A model generated the notes under the pieces. That model was not told where the DNA came from and searched no databases. It was given only the letters and a program-made list of their open reading frames with translations. Shown one piece after another: positions 9,835-20,792 of a stretch of DNA of 50,927 bases. Source of the stretch: Rhodobiaceae bacterium (GTDB lineage: Bacteria > Pseudomonadota > Alphaproteobacteria > Rhizobiales > TMED25). Where the stretch lies: positions 42,236 to 93,162 of the forward strand of contig PAHC01000008.1 of the NCBI GenBank assembly GCA_002704755.1. The letters are read 5' to 3'. Position 1 is the stretch's first letter. Every line of letters begins with the position of its first letter. A program made the translations under genes and the position numbers.

Positions 9835-12243
9835 TTAAAGAGATCTCTCTATTGTTTCAACCTCATAACATTCTATTATATCACCGGATTTAAGATCTTG
9901 ATAGTTTTGGAAAGCAATACCACACTCTTGACTTACCTGGACTTCTTTTACTTCTTCTTGGAATCTTTTTAATGTGGAGAGTTTACCTTCATGAATTACT
10001 ATATTATCACGAATTAATCTCAAATTCTCTTTATTTTTAACCACTCCATCAGTAACGACGCAACCCGCAACTTTGCCAACTTTTGATATATAAAACACCT
10101 CTTTGACTTCAGCATTTCCAATAACTTTTTCATTGATTGTTGGATCTAGAAGTCCAGATAGTGCTAATTTGATATCATCTATAATATTATAGATAATTGA
10201 ATATTGCCTAATTTCAATTTCATCTTTTTGAGCTTGTTGTTTCGCATTAGCATTTGGCCTTACATTAAATGCGATCAAAAGTGCACCTGAAGCGGCAGCT
10301 AGTGTGACGTCAGTTTCTGATACAGCACCGACAGCAGTATGAACTAATCTAACAGTTACTTCATCTGAACCAAGTTCATTTAATGATGCACTAATAGCCT
10401 CAATGGAACCCTGAGTATCACCTTTAATTAAAATAGGTAATTCTTTTAGATTTTTCTCTTTTATTTGTCCCATCATATTTTCAAGAGTTAATTTGTTTAC
10501 CATTCCAGAAGAGAAATTCTTTGTTTTTCTTTGTCTATATTCTGTAATTTCGCGCGCTCTGGATTCACTATTGACAACAGTAAATTTATCACCTGCCTCT
10601 GGAACACTATTTAATCCAAGGATTTCTGTTGGAACTGATGGTAGTGCTTCTGTTATTGGGTGCCCATTGTCATCTGATAAAGCTCTCACTTTTCCCCAAG
10701 TGGAACCAAGCAGAACAATATCTCCAATATTTAATGTTCCCCTTTGTACTAGTACAGTTGCAATAGGACCTTTTCCTTTGTCTAATGATGACTCGATCAC
10801 GACACCATCTGCGGTTCTATTCGGATTGGCCTTGAGATCAAGTATTTCTGATTGTAGTAAAATAGTTTCAAGAAGTTTATCTAAATTGATTTTTTTAGTT
10901 GCGGAAACTTCAACCTCAAGAGTATCCCCACCTAAGGACTCAACAATTATTTCATGTGTTAATAATTCATTTCTAACTCTATTTGGGTCTGCCCCTTCAA
11001 GATCGATCTTATTTATTGCAACTATAATTGGTACATTTGCTTCTTTAGAGTGATTTATTGCTTCGATTGTTTGTGGCATGACGCCATCATTTGCAGCTAC
11101 AACTATTACAACAAGATCTGTGACCTTAGCACCTCTGGATCTCATTGATGTGAATGCTGCGTGACCAGGGGTATCGATAAAAGTGATGGGCTTCTCGCCT
11201 TCTGTTCGAAGTTGATATGCCCCAATGTGTTGAGTAATCCCACCTGCTTCATTGGATACTACACTTGTTTCTCTAAGCGCATCAAGAAGACTAGTTTTAC
11301 CGTGATCAACATGTCCCATAATTGTCACTACAGGTGGTCTTAAAACTAAATCTTCTTCGTTATCTTCAATGCCTTCAAGTCCCTCTTCCACATCAGCTTC
11401 TGACACTCTTTTTACTGTGTGACCTAATTCTTCTGCTATTAACTGAGCGGTATCCGCATCAATGATATCTGTTATTTTACTCATTTGTCCTTGTTTCATG
11501 AGTAGTTTAATTACATCAACGGCTCTCTCTGCCATTCTATTTGCTAATTCTTGGATTGTGATTACTTCAGGAAGTATAATCTCACGGCTAATTTTTTGTG
11601 TTTGCATTGGAGTTGAGTGTTGTCTTCTCTCCCTTTCACGTCTTCTTCTGATAGATGCCAAAGATCTTTGTCGAGGAGTATCATCTAAAGCAGTTGTAAC
11701 AGTAAGTTTTGTTTGCCGTCTTTCTTCTTGGCTCCTGAATCTTGTAAATTTATTTGGAGCCTTTTTATCTTCTACATCTTCTTCTAATTCCTTCAATATT
11801 TCTGTATCATCGGCATCTGATGTTTTTTTAATTTTTTTATTATTTTCATTTTCTTGTAATAGAAATAGCTCATCCTGAGAAAGTTGCTCTTTTATTTTTT
11901 CATTGGATTTTATTTCAGGATTTCCTTCAGTAGTAACTTTCTCTTTCTCAATTTTAATATAATTCTCGGGCTTTGGTACGGAAGGATTATTTTTTGCATC
12001 AAGTATTGCTTGATTTCTGGCATCTATTTCTTGATTTGTAAGATCTTTATTATCAAATTTATCAGATTTTATATTTTCAATATTTCTGTTGATTCTTTTT
12101 CTCTTTGTTTCCACGACAACAGTATTTGAACGATTAGTACTAAATCCTGACCTAATTTGAGATGGATTAATCCCAGACTTAAGGCTTAAGGTTTTTTTTG
12201 TAGTTGTTTCTACAGTATCTTTTTTGTTTTTATCTTCTGTCAT
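9835..12243 (-). CDS. infB: Translation initiation factor IF-2
   Basis: [44 protein letters not shown]. Confidence 0.98.
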   Translation of the reverse strand: MTEDKNKKDTVETTTKKTLSLKSGINPSQIRSGFSTNRSNTVVVETKRKRINRNIENIKSDKFDNKDLTNQEIDARNQAILDAKNNPSVPKPENYIKIEKEKVTTEGNPEIKSNEKIKEQLSQDELFLLQENENNKKIKKTSDADDTEILKELEEDVEDKKAPNKFTRFRSQEERRQTKLTVTTALDDTPRQRSLASIRRRRERERRQHSTPMQTQKISREIILPEVITIQELANRMAERAVDVIKLLMKQGQMSKITDIIDADTAQLIAEELGHTVKRVSEADVEEGLEGIEDNEEDLVLRPPVVTIMGHVDHGKTSLLDALRETSVVSNEAGGITQHIGAYQLRTEGEKPITFIDTPGHAAFTSMRSRGAKVTDLVVIVVAANDGVMPQTIEAINHSKEANVPIIVAINKIDLEGADPNRVRNELLTHEIIVESLGGDTLEVEVSATKKINLDKLLETILLQSEILDLKANPNRTADGVVIESSLDKGKGPIATVLVQRGTLNIGDIVLLGSTWGKVRALSDDNGHPITEALPSVPTEILGLNSVPEAGDKFTVVNSESRAREITEYRQRKTKNFSSGMVNKLTLENMMGQIKEKNLKELPILIKGDTQGSIEAISASLNELGSDEVTVRLVHTAVGAVSETDVTLAAASGALLIAFNVRPNANAKQQAQKDEIEIRQYSIIYNIIDDIKLALSGLLDPTINEKVIGNAEVKEVFYISKVGKVAGCVVTDGVVKNKENLRLIRDNIVIHEGKLSTLKRFQEEVKEVQVSQECGIAFQNYQDLKSGDIIECYEVETIERSL

Positions 12244-12266
12244 CTAACAAGCCAAGTTCATATTAT

Positions 12267-13925
12267 TTATTTAAGTATTCTAGCATTTGCAAGTTTCTCA
12301 GATATATCAACTTTTTTCTCTTCGGAGACATCTTCAGGCACATTTGCTTCAGTTTCTTCAGATAAGTCTTCATTTCCAATCCAGCCAAGCTTTAATCTTG
12401 AGTCAAGAATCATCTTTTCTACTTGATCACGATTCAAATCGAAACTTGAGAATAGTCCGTCTTGTTTTTTACTACCCAATTCAGTTTTTTCAATCCAACC
12501 ATATAATTCATCTGTTGAGAATCCTGCAAAATCGTCTAATGACTTAATATTGTTTTCACCAAGTGCTACAAGCATGTTTGTAGTCATTCCCTCAATCTGG
12601 ACTAATTCATCACTAACGCCAAGATCTTTTCTTCTTTGTTCTTGCTTATGTTTTTCTTGTTCCATAAAAGTTTTTGCACGAGATTGTATCTCGATAGCGG
12701 TATCTTCATCAAAGCCTTCAATTGATGAAATTTCGGATGTTTCAACATATATCAAATCTTCGACAGACATGAAGCCTTCTGAAACTAATAATTGCGCGAT
12801 TACTTCATCAACATCGAGTGCTTCTATGAATATTTGGCTTTTTTCTTTAAACTCATTCTGTCTTCTTTCAGACTCCTCAGCTTCTGTTAATATATCAATA
12901 TCCCATTTTGTCAGTTGGCTGGCCAATCTAACATTTTGACCTCTTCTACCAATTGCGAGTGATAGGTGATCATCAGGAACAACAACTTCTATCCTCTCAA
13001 TATCTTCATCTAAAACAACTTTTGTTGCTTCTGCGGGAGCAAGAGAACTTATTACAAAAGATGCAACATCAGGGTTCCATTTTACGATATCTATTTTTTC
13101 TCCTTGCAACTCGTTCACAACGGATTGCACTCGACTTCCTCTCATTCCAACACAAGCCCCAACAGGATCTATTGAATTATCTGAGGTGTAAACTGCAATT
13201 TTTGCACGGCTACCAGGGTCTCGTGCAACAGAAATAATTTCTACAATACCATCATAGATTTCAGGAACCTCTTGCATGAATAATTTTGCCATGAATTGAT
13301 TATTTGTTCGCGAGAGGAATATTTGCGGTCCTCGTAATTCTCTCCTAACATCAAGAATATATGCTAACACTCTGTCACCACTACGATAGGATTCTCTTGG
13401 AATTAATTCATCTCTCCTGATGACTGCCTCGTTTCTCCCTAAATCAACTATAACATTCCCATATTCAACCCTTTTTACTATTCCTGAGATAACTTCGCCT
13501 ATTTTGTCTTTGAACTCTTCGAATTGCCTATCTCTCTCTGCATCTCTTACTTTTTGGAATATTACTTGTTTAGCGCTTTGAGCTGCAATTCTTCCAAATT
13601 CAATCGGAGGGAGCTCTTCAGAAATAAAGTCACCAATTTGTGCTTCTTTATTTTTCTTTTTTGCAGATGCTAAGTCAATTTCAACTGCTTCATTCTCAAC
13701 TACCTCAACCACTTCAAGTAGTCTTGCGAGATTGGTTTGCCCAGTTCTCGGATCAATTTCTGCCTTAATTTCATTTTCACTGCCATATCTTGTTTTTGCC
13801 GCTTTTTGAATTGCGTCTTCCATTGCTGAAATAACAATTGATTTATCAATAGATTTATCTCGTGCAACAGCATCAGCTATTTGCAATAATTCTAAGCGAT
13901 TAGCACTCACACCTGTTTCTGACAT
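12267..13925 (-). CDS. nusA: Transcription termination/antitermination protein NusA
   Basis: S1/KH organisation: IFLSRTNNQFMAKLFMQEVPEIYDGIVEI, PVGACVGMRGSRVQSVVNELQGEKIDIVKW, AIGRRGQNVRLASQLT. Confidence 0.98.
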   Translation of the reverse strand: MSETGVSANRLELLQIADAVARDKSIDKSIVISAMEDAIQKAAKTRYGSENEIKAEIDPRTGQTNLARLLEVVEVVENEAVEIDLASAKKKNKEAQIGDFISEELPPIEFGRIAAQSAKQVIFQKVRDAERDRQFEEFKDKIGEVISGIVKRVEYGNVIVDLGRNEAVIRRDELIPRESYRSGDRVLAYILDVRRELRGPQIFLSRTNNQFMAKLFMQEVPEIYDGIVEIISVARDPGSRAKIAVYTSDNSIDPVGACVGMRGSRVQSVVNELQGEKIDIVKWNPDVASFVISSLAPAEATKVVLDEDIERIEVVVPDDHLSLAIGRRGQNVRLASQLTKWDIDILTEAEESERRQNEFKEKSQIFIEALDVDEVIAQLLVSEGFMSVEDLIYVETSEISSIEGFDEDTAIEIQSRAKTFMEQEKHKQEQRRKDLGVSDELVQIEGMTTNMLVALGENNIKSLDDFAGFSTDELYGWIEKTELGSKKQDGLFSSFDLNRDQVEKMILDSRLKLGWIGNEDLSEETEANVPEDVSEEKKVDISEKLANARILK

Positions 13926-13937
13926 TTCAATTCTCCG

Positions 13938-14456
13938 TTATAAGTCATTTCTTTTTAGTAATTTCTCACTAAAGACAAGTTTTGCTTTAGATATATTCAT
14001 TAATGAAATAGTAATTTCGTCATCGTAATTATTTTCATTTTTATATAATTTTAGAGTTAGTGTATCTCCTTGAAGACCACTAATTTCTCCTTTAATATTT
14101 TTCCTATTAGCTGTCTTTTCTTTCAATTCTATTTTAATCTCATTACCAATATTATCTTTGAAATCTTTAGCTCTGACTAGAATTCTATCTATGCCTGGTG
14201 AAGATACTTCTATACGGTAGCTCTCAGGTAACAAATTATCATTTTCAAGAATTTCAATTATCTCTTTTGTTAGTTTTGAACAATCAGTGATAGTTAGTTG
14301 TCCAGAGACTTTTTCAATAAAAACTTGTAATACCTGCTCATAAATATTTTTTTTTAATTGCACTAAAAGAAAACCACTATTTTCTAATATTGGCTCAATC
14401 AATGAAGAGATTATAGACTCTTCCATTGTTTCGTTATGTATTCTGTAGTGTTTCAT
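13938..14456 (-). CDS. rimP: Ribosome maturation factor RimP
   Basis: YRIEVSSPGIDRIL motif; immediately upstream of nusA. Confidence 0.93.
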   Translation of the reverse strand: MKHYRIHNETMEESIISSLIEPILENSGFLLVQLKKNIYEQVLQVFIEKVSGQLTITDCSKLTKEIIEILENDNLLPESYRIEVSSPGIDRILVRAKDFKDNIGNEIKIELKEKTANRKNIKGEISGLQGDTLTLKLYKNENNYDDEITISLMNISKAKLVFSEKLLKRNDL

Positions 14457-14487
14457 TTATCAAATTAATAATATCTATTCAAAAAAG

Positions 14488-14514
14488 CAAAAAAAAAGGC
14501 TTTCTCGAAAGCCT
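14488..14514 (-). terminator. Intrinsic terminator (minus strand) between trmB and rimP
   Basis: Minus-strand AGGCTTT-CGAG-AAAGCCT hairpin followed by a T tract (TTTTTTTGC). Confidence 0.85.
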
Positions 14515-14567
14515 AATTGTTTTGAATTTCAGGATTAACACTAAGTATATACCGTTAATTTATTATT

Positions 14568-15242
14568 TTACAAGTTAATTTTTTCGAAAGTTAGATATAC
14601 TGGACGTCTCCCATTCTTGATTGCCTTCCTTTCGTACTTTGTTTTTGGAAATTCGTATGGTTTTGAATAAAAGTGATCTGTGTTTTCACACAACCACTCA
14701 AATTGGTCGTTTATATTTACATTAAGCAGAATTGAATGTAGATAATCCTTGTGATCAGTTGCCAATACAAGCCTACCTCTATTCTTAAGGACATGATGAA
14801 TCTTCTTAAGATTATTTTGGCTGATAAATCTTCTTTTGTGATGTCTTTTTTTAGGCCACGGGTCTGGGAAGAGAATAAATATTGACGATAATATTTCATT
14901 AGGCAAATTTTCAATTATATCAATAACATTGTCATCGTGTATTCTTATATTGTTTAATTTATGCCTCTCTATTTCTCTGATGGTATTTATTACACCACTT
15001 CTGAAAGGTTCAGCTCCAAGAAATAACTTATTTGGATGGTTTAATGCTTGCCAGATTAAGTGTTCACCATAGCCGAAGCCAACTTCTAGTTCAATATCAT
15101 TATATTGATTAAAGTCAATAGAATTAATATCAAGTTTATATTTTGGAAATATTTCTTTATAAATTTGCTGGTTTTTTTGACTAGACGTACGGCTTTTTTT
15201 TCTGCCATGTAGTTTTTCAGTTCGAATACTATTTCGATTCAT
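14568..15242 (-). CDS. trmB: tRNA (guanine-N7-)-methyltransferase
   Basis: LEVGFGYGEHLIW, LFPDPWPKKRHHKRRF. Confidence 0.96.
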   Translation of the reverse strand: MNRNSIRTEKLHGRKKSRTSSQKNQQIYKEIFPKYKLDINSIDFNQYNDIELEVGFGYGEHLIWQALNHPNKLFLGAEPFRSGVINTIREIERHKLNNIRIHDDNVIDIIENLPNEILSSIFILFPDPWPKKRHHKRRFISQNNLKKIHHVLKNRGRLVLATDHKDYLHSILLNVNINDQFEWLCENTDHFYSKPYEFPKTKYERKAIKNGRRPVYLTFEKINL

Positions 15243-15245
15243 GTT

Positions 15246-16415
15246 CTACGAAAATTCTGATAACAATTTATCTGCAAGATCAAGTTTTTCCCACGAAAAT
15301 GAGCCATCAATTTGTGGTAACCTTCCAAAATGCCCATAACAACTTGTTTTGGTATAAATTGGTTTTAGAAGATCAAGGTGATTTAATATTCCTTTTGGTG
15401 AGAGGTCTAAAATATCTAAAAGGAAAGCTGCTAATTTATTTTGATCAATTTTTGAGTCTTTATCTAATTTAATGTAAAATGAAAGCGGATTTGAAACACC
15501 AATAGCATAGGAAATCTGTATAAGACATTTTTTTGCAAGTTTTGCATGGACTATATTTTTGGCAATATATCTTGCCATATATGCAGCAGACCTATCAACT
15601 TTTGTTGGGTCTTTACCTGAAAAGGCTCCACCCCCATGTGGTGCAGCACCTCCGTAAGTATCTACAATAATCTTTCGACCAGTTAATCCTGCGTCACCAT
15701 CTGGACCACCTACTACAAATTTACCAGTTGGATTTACTAAAAAATCTTCATCTTTGCACATCCATCCATCTGGCATTGTAGATAAAACTACTTCTTTGAT
15801 TATATCTTTCACTTTTGAAGGACTAACGTCTTCACTATGTTGATTAGATACTAGTATTTTTTTAGCACTGACAGGATAGCCATTTTTATATTCCAGCGTA
15901 ACTTGACTTTTAGCATCAGGACCAAGGCATTCTTGGTATTTTAATTTTCTTTCTTCAGATAATTTTAGCAAGATTTGATTAGAATAGTAGAGTGTTGCAG
16001 GCATGTAATTTTCGGTTTCATCAGTAGCATAACCAAACATAATACCTTGGTCACCTGCACCAAGATCCTTATTAACAGTTTCATCAACTCCTTGTGCAAT
16101 ATCAGGAGATTGCCCATGAATTTTATTGATTATCTCCAAATTTTCCCAGTGAAAATTTTTTTGCTCATATCCAATATCCCTGACACATTTCCGTACTATT
16201 TTACCTACGTCTATGAGCGAATTAAAATCTGCAATACTTGTTTCACCAGATAGTATAACTAGATTTGATGTGACCATAGTTTCAATACCTGTTCTAACAT
16301 TTTTATCTATATTAATTAGTGCATCAAGTATTCTATCAGATATTTGATCTGCTATTTTATCTGGGTGCCCTTCGGCAACTGACTCGCTTGTAAATATATA
16401 AGAATTATTTGACAT
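15246..16415 (-). CDS. metK: S-adenosylmethionine synthetase
   Basis: FTSESVAEGHPDKIADQISD, GAGDQGIMFGYA, GGGAFSGKDPTKVDRSAAY. Confidence 0.98.
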   Translation of the reverse strand: MSNNSYIFTSESVAEGHPDKIADQISDRILDALINIDKNVRTGIETMVTSNLVILSGETSIADFNSLIDVGKIVRKCVRDIGYEQKNFHWENLEIINKIHGQSPDIAQGVDETVNKDLGAGDQGIMFGYATDETENYMPATLYYSNQILLKLSEERKLKYQECLGPDAKSQVTLEYKNGYPVSAKKILVSNQHSEDVSPSKVKDIIKEVVLSTMPDGWMCKDEDFLVNPTGKFVVGGPDGDAGLTGRKIIVDTYGGAAPHGGGAFSGKDPTKVDRSAAYMARYIAKNIVHAKLAKKCLIQISYAIGVSNPLSFYIKLDKDSKIDQNKLAAFLLDILDLSPKGILNHLDLLKPIYTKTSCYGHFGRLPQIDGSFSWEKLDLADKLLSEFS

Positions 16416-18012
16416 TTGGTTTTGTGCTTACTTTATTTCTGCTCATTTGGTTGTTGAGATAATATATAAGCATAAAGCCAAATAACAAAATACAAAAAAA
16501 TGGAATATTGCCGTATTTTGAATAAAAAGTTTGTCCAATCCTTGATGGAAGGAATATGCTTTTATGGAATTCTGTATTTAATTTAGATTTTAGTATTTCT
16601 TTACCAAAGGGACTAATTATTCCGCTAATGCCATTATTGGCCACTCTAACAAGAGGCATGCCCAACTCAACAGGTCTAATTTTTGACATATTAAAATGTT
16701 GATATGGACCTGAACTATTTCCAAACCACGCATCATTAGTAATGTTTAATAAGAAACTTTTCTCTCTATCTCCGTCCTGAATTTTATTAGAAAAAACTAT
16801 TTCGTAACATATATAAACGATGGGATTATTTTTTAGCGTATTGAGTATCTCTATACTCTTTGAACCCGGTGTAAAATTTCCTGCCAATGAACTGATATTA
16901 AAGAAATTTATTTTTTTAAATAAATTATCAAATGGGATGTACTCTCCAAATGGAACAAGGATATTCTTGTCATATTTGCCAATTATTATATTGTTATAAT
17001 CGATAATAAAAAAACTATTAAAAACATTTTCATCCTCTCTTCTCAGAGAGCCAAGCATTAGATAATCATTTTTAGAAAAGTTTTTTGTAACCTCATAAGT
17101 TAGAAGTGGATTCTCATCAATTAGGGTTGCAATAGCAGTTTCTGGCCAAATAAAGTATCGATTTGATGTTGTATCTTTTCTTGGTAGATTTGATATCTTT
17201 ATTGTGGGGTTAATTAGCTTATTTTTATTAGATTGAAATGACTTAGGATCCCATTTTTCTTTTTGATTTATATTAGGTTGAATAAGAATAATTTCAGTAT
17301 TTTCTCTATTATCACTGTCTAAACTTAATTTTTTTTCTCCATAAATAAAAATTGCAAAAAGGAATATTACAAAAAATAGAAGTGATTTAGATTTATAATT
17401 TTTATTTTTCTCATTAAAATATAAAATTGGAAATGCAAAAATAATTACACTAATTGTGTTTAATGAAACTTCTCCAAAAACAGATGTAATTTGCAATATT
17501 TGGTTGATTTCGATAATAGAGTGACCTATTTGTGTCCATGGGAAAAAAGTAATTTTTATCCTTATGTACTCAACAAGTGTCCAAATAATTGCGACCAAAA
17601 AAATTCTTGTTATATTTTGAGGATAATATATTGAAAAAATTATTGTCATAATCCCATAAAATATTCCAAGAATAAATGGAATAAGGAATATTCCAGGGAT
17701 AAGAAATAACATATATTTTTCAATATCGTATAGTAATGAAATATTAATCCAATAAAGACTGGTCAGAAACAAACCATAACCAAAAGACAAACCAAGAAGA
17801 AATGAATATATGAGAAATTTTTTTCGAGAGTAAAGTGATTTTTTCAAAAAGAAAAAATCAAAGTTAAGTATATAGAATGGGATTGTTATAAATAAGATAA
17901 AAATAAAGTTTAGGGGTGCAAAAGATAATGCCGTCAAACTGCCTAAAAATAAGTTAAAGAGGCATCGTTTGTTAAATGAAAGACCAGAAATATTCTTTTG
18001 AATTACTTGCAT
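16405..18012 (-). CDS. lnt: Apolipoprotein N-acyltransferase
   Basis: Multi-TM N-terminus followed by a nitrilase domain (WPETAIATL, YICYEIVF, NDAWFGNSSGPYQHF). Confidence 0.95.
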   Translation of the reverse strand: MQVIQKNISGLSFNKRCLFNLFLGSLTALSFAPLNFIFILFITIPFYILNFDFFFLKKSLYSRKKFLIYSFLLGLSFGYGLFLTSLYWINISLLYDIEKYMLFLIPGIFLIPFILGIFYGIMTIIFSIYYPQNITRIFLVAIIWTLVEYIRIKITFFPWTQIGHSIIEINQILQITSVFGEVSLNTISVIIFAFPILYFNEKNKNYKSKSLLFFVIFLFAIFIYGEKKLSLDSDNRENTEIILIQPNINQKEKWDPKSFQSNKNKLINPTIKISNLPRKDTTSNRYFIWPETAIATLIDENPLLTYEVTKNFSKNDYLMLGSLRREDENVFNSFFIIDYNNIIIGKYDKNILVPFGEYIPFDNLFKKINFFNISSLAGNFTPGSKSIEILNTLKNNPIVYICYEIVFSNKIQDGDREKSFLLNITNDAWFGNSSGPYQHFNMSKIRPVELGMPLVRVANNGISGIISPFGKEILKSKLNTEFHKSIFLPSRIGQTFYSKYGNIPFFCILLFGFMLIYYLNNQMSRNKVSTKPNVK

Positions 18013-18040
18013 TCTGTAGGTTAAGATTTCACATTAATAA

Positions 18041-18502
18041 TTATAGGATTTCATATGGATCATTATAACCTAATTTACTCATAATATGCCGTTCCAAATT
18101 TTCCATTGTATCTGCATTTTTGTCATTGTCATGATCAAATCCATATAAATGTAATGTGCCATGTACAACAAGGTGTGAGATATGTTCTTCAAATTTTTTA
18201 TTCAAATTTATTAATTCATTTTGGATATACTCATAAGATAAAATAATATCACCTAAATGTGGTTTTTCAGATGGGAAAGACAAAACATTGGTGGGCTTAT
18301 TAATTGATCTATATTGATGATTAAGCTGTTCTACCTGATTGTTTGAGGCAAGTAATACACTAATCTCCCTATAACCTTTTATACCAACGTAAGATACAGT
18401 TTGCTTAATAGCTGTTTTAATTAATTTTTTTAATCCAGGATGCTTATTCCAATCGCTAAAATTAATTAGTATATCAGTGAGTAATTCATTTTTTAAAGGC
18501 AT
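18041..18502 (-). CDS. ybeY: Endoribonuclease YbeY
   Basis: HLVVHGTLHLYGFDHDND zinc motif; ORF track starts at 18514, internal ATG at 18502 also plausible. Confidence 0.95.
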   Translation of the reverse strand: MPLKNELLTDILINFSDWNKHPGLKKLIKTAIKQTVSYVGIKGYREISVLLASNNQVEQLNHQYRSINKPTNVLSFPSEKPHLGDIILSYEYIQNELINLNKKFEEHISHLVVHGTLHLYGFDHDNDKNADTMENLERHIMSKLGYNDPYEIL

Positions 18503-19475
18503 CGCTGTATGCATTTATAATCTTGGCTACTAATGTATGCCGCACAACATCAGTTGAGTTAAAATATACTTGTTCAATTTCCTCTATATTTTTTGTAACA
18601 GCAAGCGCATCGAGTAAACCAGATTGGACATTACTTGGCAAATCAATTTGGCTTGGATCTCCTGTGATGACCATTTTACTATTAATACCAAGTCGGGTTA
18701 AAAACATTTTCATTTGAACTGTATTACAATTTTGGGCTTCATCAAGTATGACAAATGCATTTTCGAGGGTTCTCCCCCTCATGAAAGCGAGAGGAGCTAT
18801 TTCAATGGTGTTATTTTCTAGGCCTTTTTCAACTTTATTTGCTGGCAAACAATCATATAGTGCATCATATAGAGGTCTAAGATACGGGTCAATTTTCTCT
18901 TTAAGGTCACCAGGTAAAAATCCAAGTTTCTCTCCAGCTTCCACAGCGGGGCGAGACAAAATTATTCGGTCTATCAATTTATTTTCTAAAAAATAAGCTG
19001 CAGCTGCAACGGCGATATATGTCTTGCCAGTACCAGCAGGACCAACTCCAAATGTGAGTGGGTTATTAAAAATTGAATCTACATAAATATTTTGATTTTG
19101 AGATCTTGGTATTATTGTTTTGATCTTGGTTTTGATAATATTATTTTCCATATTTAATAAACTGTCTTGATTGTTTTTAACTCTGATGGATCCCATGACC
19201 TCTTCTGCACTATTATTTATTCCCAATGTATCTCTATTTATGATATCTAGTATAACATCTTTCGCTATCTTTATTGATTGGTTTTCTCCGTTAATTTGGA
19301 TTGAGTTTCCATGTGGAATAATTTCAACTGGAATCTTACCTTCAATCAACCGTAGGTTCTCATCATTTTTACCAAAAATATTTAAAAGCTTTTTTGAATC
19401 ATTGATAGTTATGCTGATACAGGATTCAGAAATAAATATCACAGATACATTGTCTAGCTTATCGACTATACTCAA
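18486..19475 (-). CDS. phoH: PhoH-family ATPase
   Basis: GVGPAGTGKTYIAVAAA, RPAVEAGEKLGFLPGDLKEKIDPYLRPLYDAL, FVILDEAQN, TGDPSQIDLP. Confidence 0.95.
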   Translation of the reverse strand: MSIVDKLDNVSVIFISESCISITINDSKKLLNIFGKNDENLRLIEGKIPVEIIPHGNSIQINGENQSIKIAKDVILDIINRDTLGINNSAEEVMGSIRVKNNQDSLLNMENNIIKTKIKTIIPRSQNQNIYVDSIFNNPLTFGVGPAGTGKTYIAVAAAAYFLENKLIDRIILSRPAVEAGEKLGFLPGDLKEKIDPYLRPLYDALYDCLPANKVEKGLENNTIEIAPLAFMRGRTLENAFVILDEAQNCNTVQMKMFLTRLGINSKMVITGDPSQIDLPSNVQSGLLDALAVTKNIEEIEQVYFNSTDVVRHTLVAKIINAYSDAFKK

Positions 19476-20784
19476 CTAATTCTCCGCTTAAGTTATTAAC
19501 TTTTATTGTATCTATTTTTACATCTACAAAATCACCAATTTTGCTTTTATTTTCTATATTTTTAAAAAAAACTGATTGCATATACGGTGTTTTACCAACG
19601 AGTTGGTTGATTTCTCTTCCTTTCCTCTCAACTAAGATACTTATAATTTTTCCTTTACTTTGATCATTAAATTCAAGTTGTTGTTGCTTAAGTATATCCT
19701 GAAGTAGTTTTAATCTTTCAGATTTTATATTTTGTGGAATTTGTTTTTCATAATCAGCAGATGGTGTTCCTGGTCTAGGTGAATAATTGAATGAATATGC
19801 TTGCGCGTACTTTATTTTTTTAACTAAATCAATTGTTAACTCAAAGTCTTTATCAGTTTCACCTGGAAATCCTGTAATGAAATCACTTGATAATGCGATG
19901 TCACTTCGAGCGTTCCGGATCTTTTCAATTATTTCTATATATTCCTCACAGGTGTGTTTTCTATTCATAAGTTTTAATATTCTATTAGACCCTGATTGAA
20001 TCGGTAAATGAATATAAGGCATAAGCTTTTTAATATCTCTATGCGCATCAATTAATTCTTGGTTTACATCAACGGGATGATTTGTTGTGTATCTGATTCT
20101 TTCTAAGCCTGCGAGCTTGGATAATTCATATATTAGGTTAGCCAGATTTGAAATTCCGCCATTGAGTCCTTCCCCATGATAGGCATTTACATTTTGACCT
20201 AGCAAGGTTATTTCTGAAACTCCTTGGCTTAGTAGTTGTTTAGTCTCTTCAACTAGTTCTTTTGCAGTTCTGGAATATTCAGCCCCGCGTGTATAAGGGA
20301 CAACACAAAAGGTACAAAATTTATCACACCCTTCTTGTATTGTTAAAAATGCGGAAGGTTTTTTTTCAGATCTAACTCGCTCTTTTAACAGATCAAATTT
20401 ATTTTCAATTGGAAAATCTGTTTCAACATACTTTATCTTCTTATTTAATTTTGAGACAAGTTCAGGAATCTTATGATATGTTTGTGGACCAATAACTAAA
20501 TCAACCTCTGGCATTCTTTGAATAATCTCCTTATCCTCAGCTTGAGCCACACAGCCTGCTACAATAATTTTTTTTTCTTTTCTTATTTTTTTTAATCTTC
20601 CAATATCTGAGTATAATTTTTCAGCAGCTTTTTCTCGAATATGACAAGTGTTAAAAATAATTAAATCACTTTCATTTAGATTATTAGTTTGTTTATAACC
20701 ATTCTCAGATAATGACTCCATAATTCTCTCTGAGTCATATACATTCATCTGACAACCATAAGTTTTTAAAAATACTTTCTTCAT
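19459..20784 (-). CDS. miaB: tRNA-2-methylthio-N6-dimethylallyladenosine synthase
   Basis: TYGCQMNVYDSE, radical-SAM QEGCDKFCTFCVVPYTRG, LLGQNVNAYHGEG. Confidence 0.98.
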   Translation of the reverse strand: MKKVFLKTYGCQMNVYDSERIMESLSENGYKQTNNLNESDLIIFNTCHIREKAAEKLYSDIGRLKKIRKEKKIIVAGCVAQAEDKEIIQRMPEVDLVIGPQTYHKIPELVSKLNKKIKYVETDFPIENKFDLLKERVRSEKKPSAFLTIQEGCDKFCTFCVVPYTRGAEYSRTAKELVEETKQLLSQGVSEITLLGQNVNAYHGEGLNGGISNLANLIYELSKLAGLERIRYTTNHPVDVNQELIDAHRDIKKLMPYIHLPIQSGSNRILKLMNRKHTCEEYIEIIEKIRNARSDIALSSDFITGFPGETDKDFELTIDLVKKIKYAQAYSFNYSPRPGTPSADYEKQIPQNIKSERLKLLQDILKQQQLEFNDQSKGKIISILVERKGREINQLVGKTPYMQSVFFKNIENKSKIGDFVDVKIDTIKVNNLSGELVEYSR

Positions 20785-20792
20785 TATTTATT

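Noticed and set aside
10493-11053. 186-aa plus-strand ORF inside infB
   Set aside because: Antisense to a highly conserved gene; composition looks like a shadow ORF and no domain is recognisable.
13893-13901. TTAGCACTC half of a CIRCE element
   Set aside because: Lies in nusA coding sequence and the matching GAGTGCTAA half is missing.
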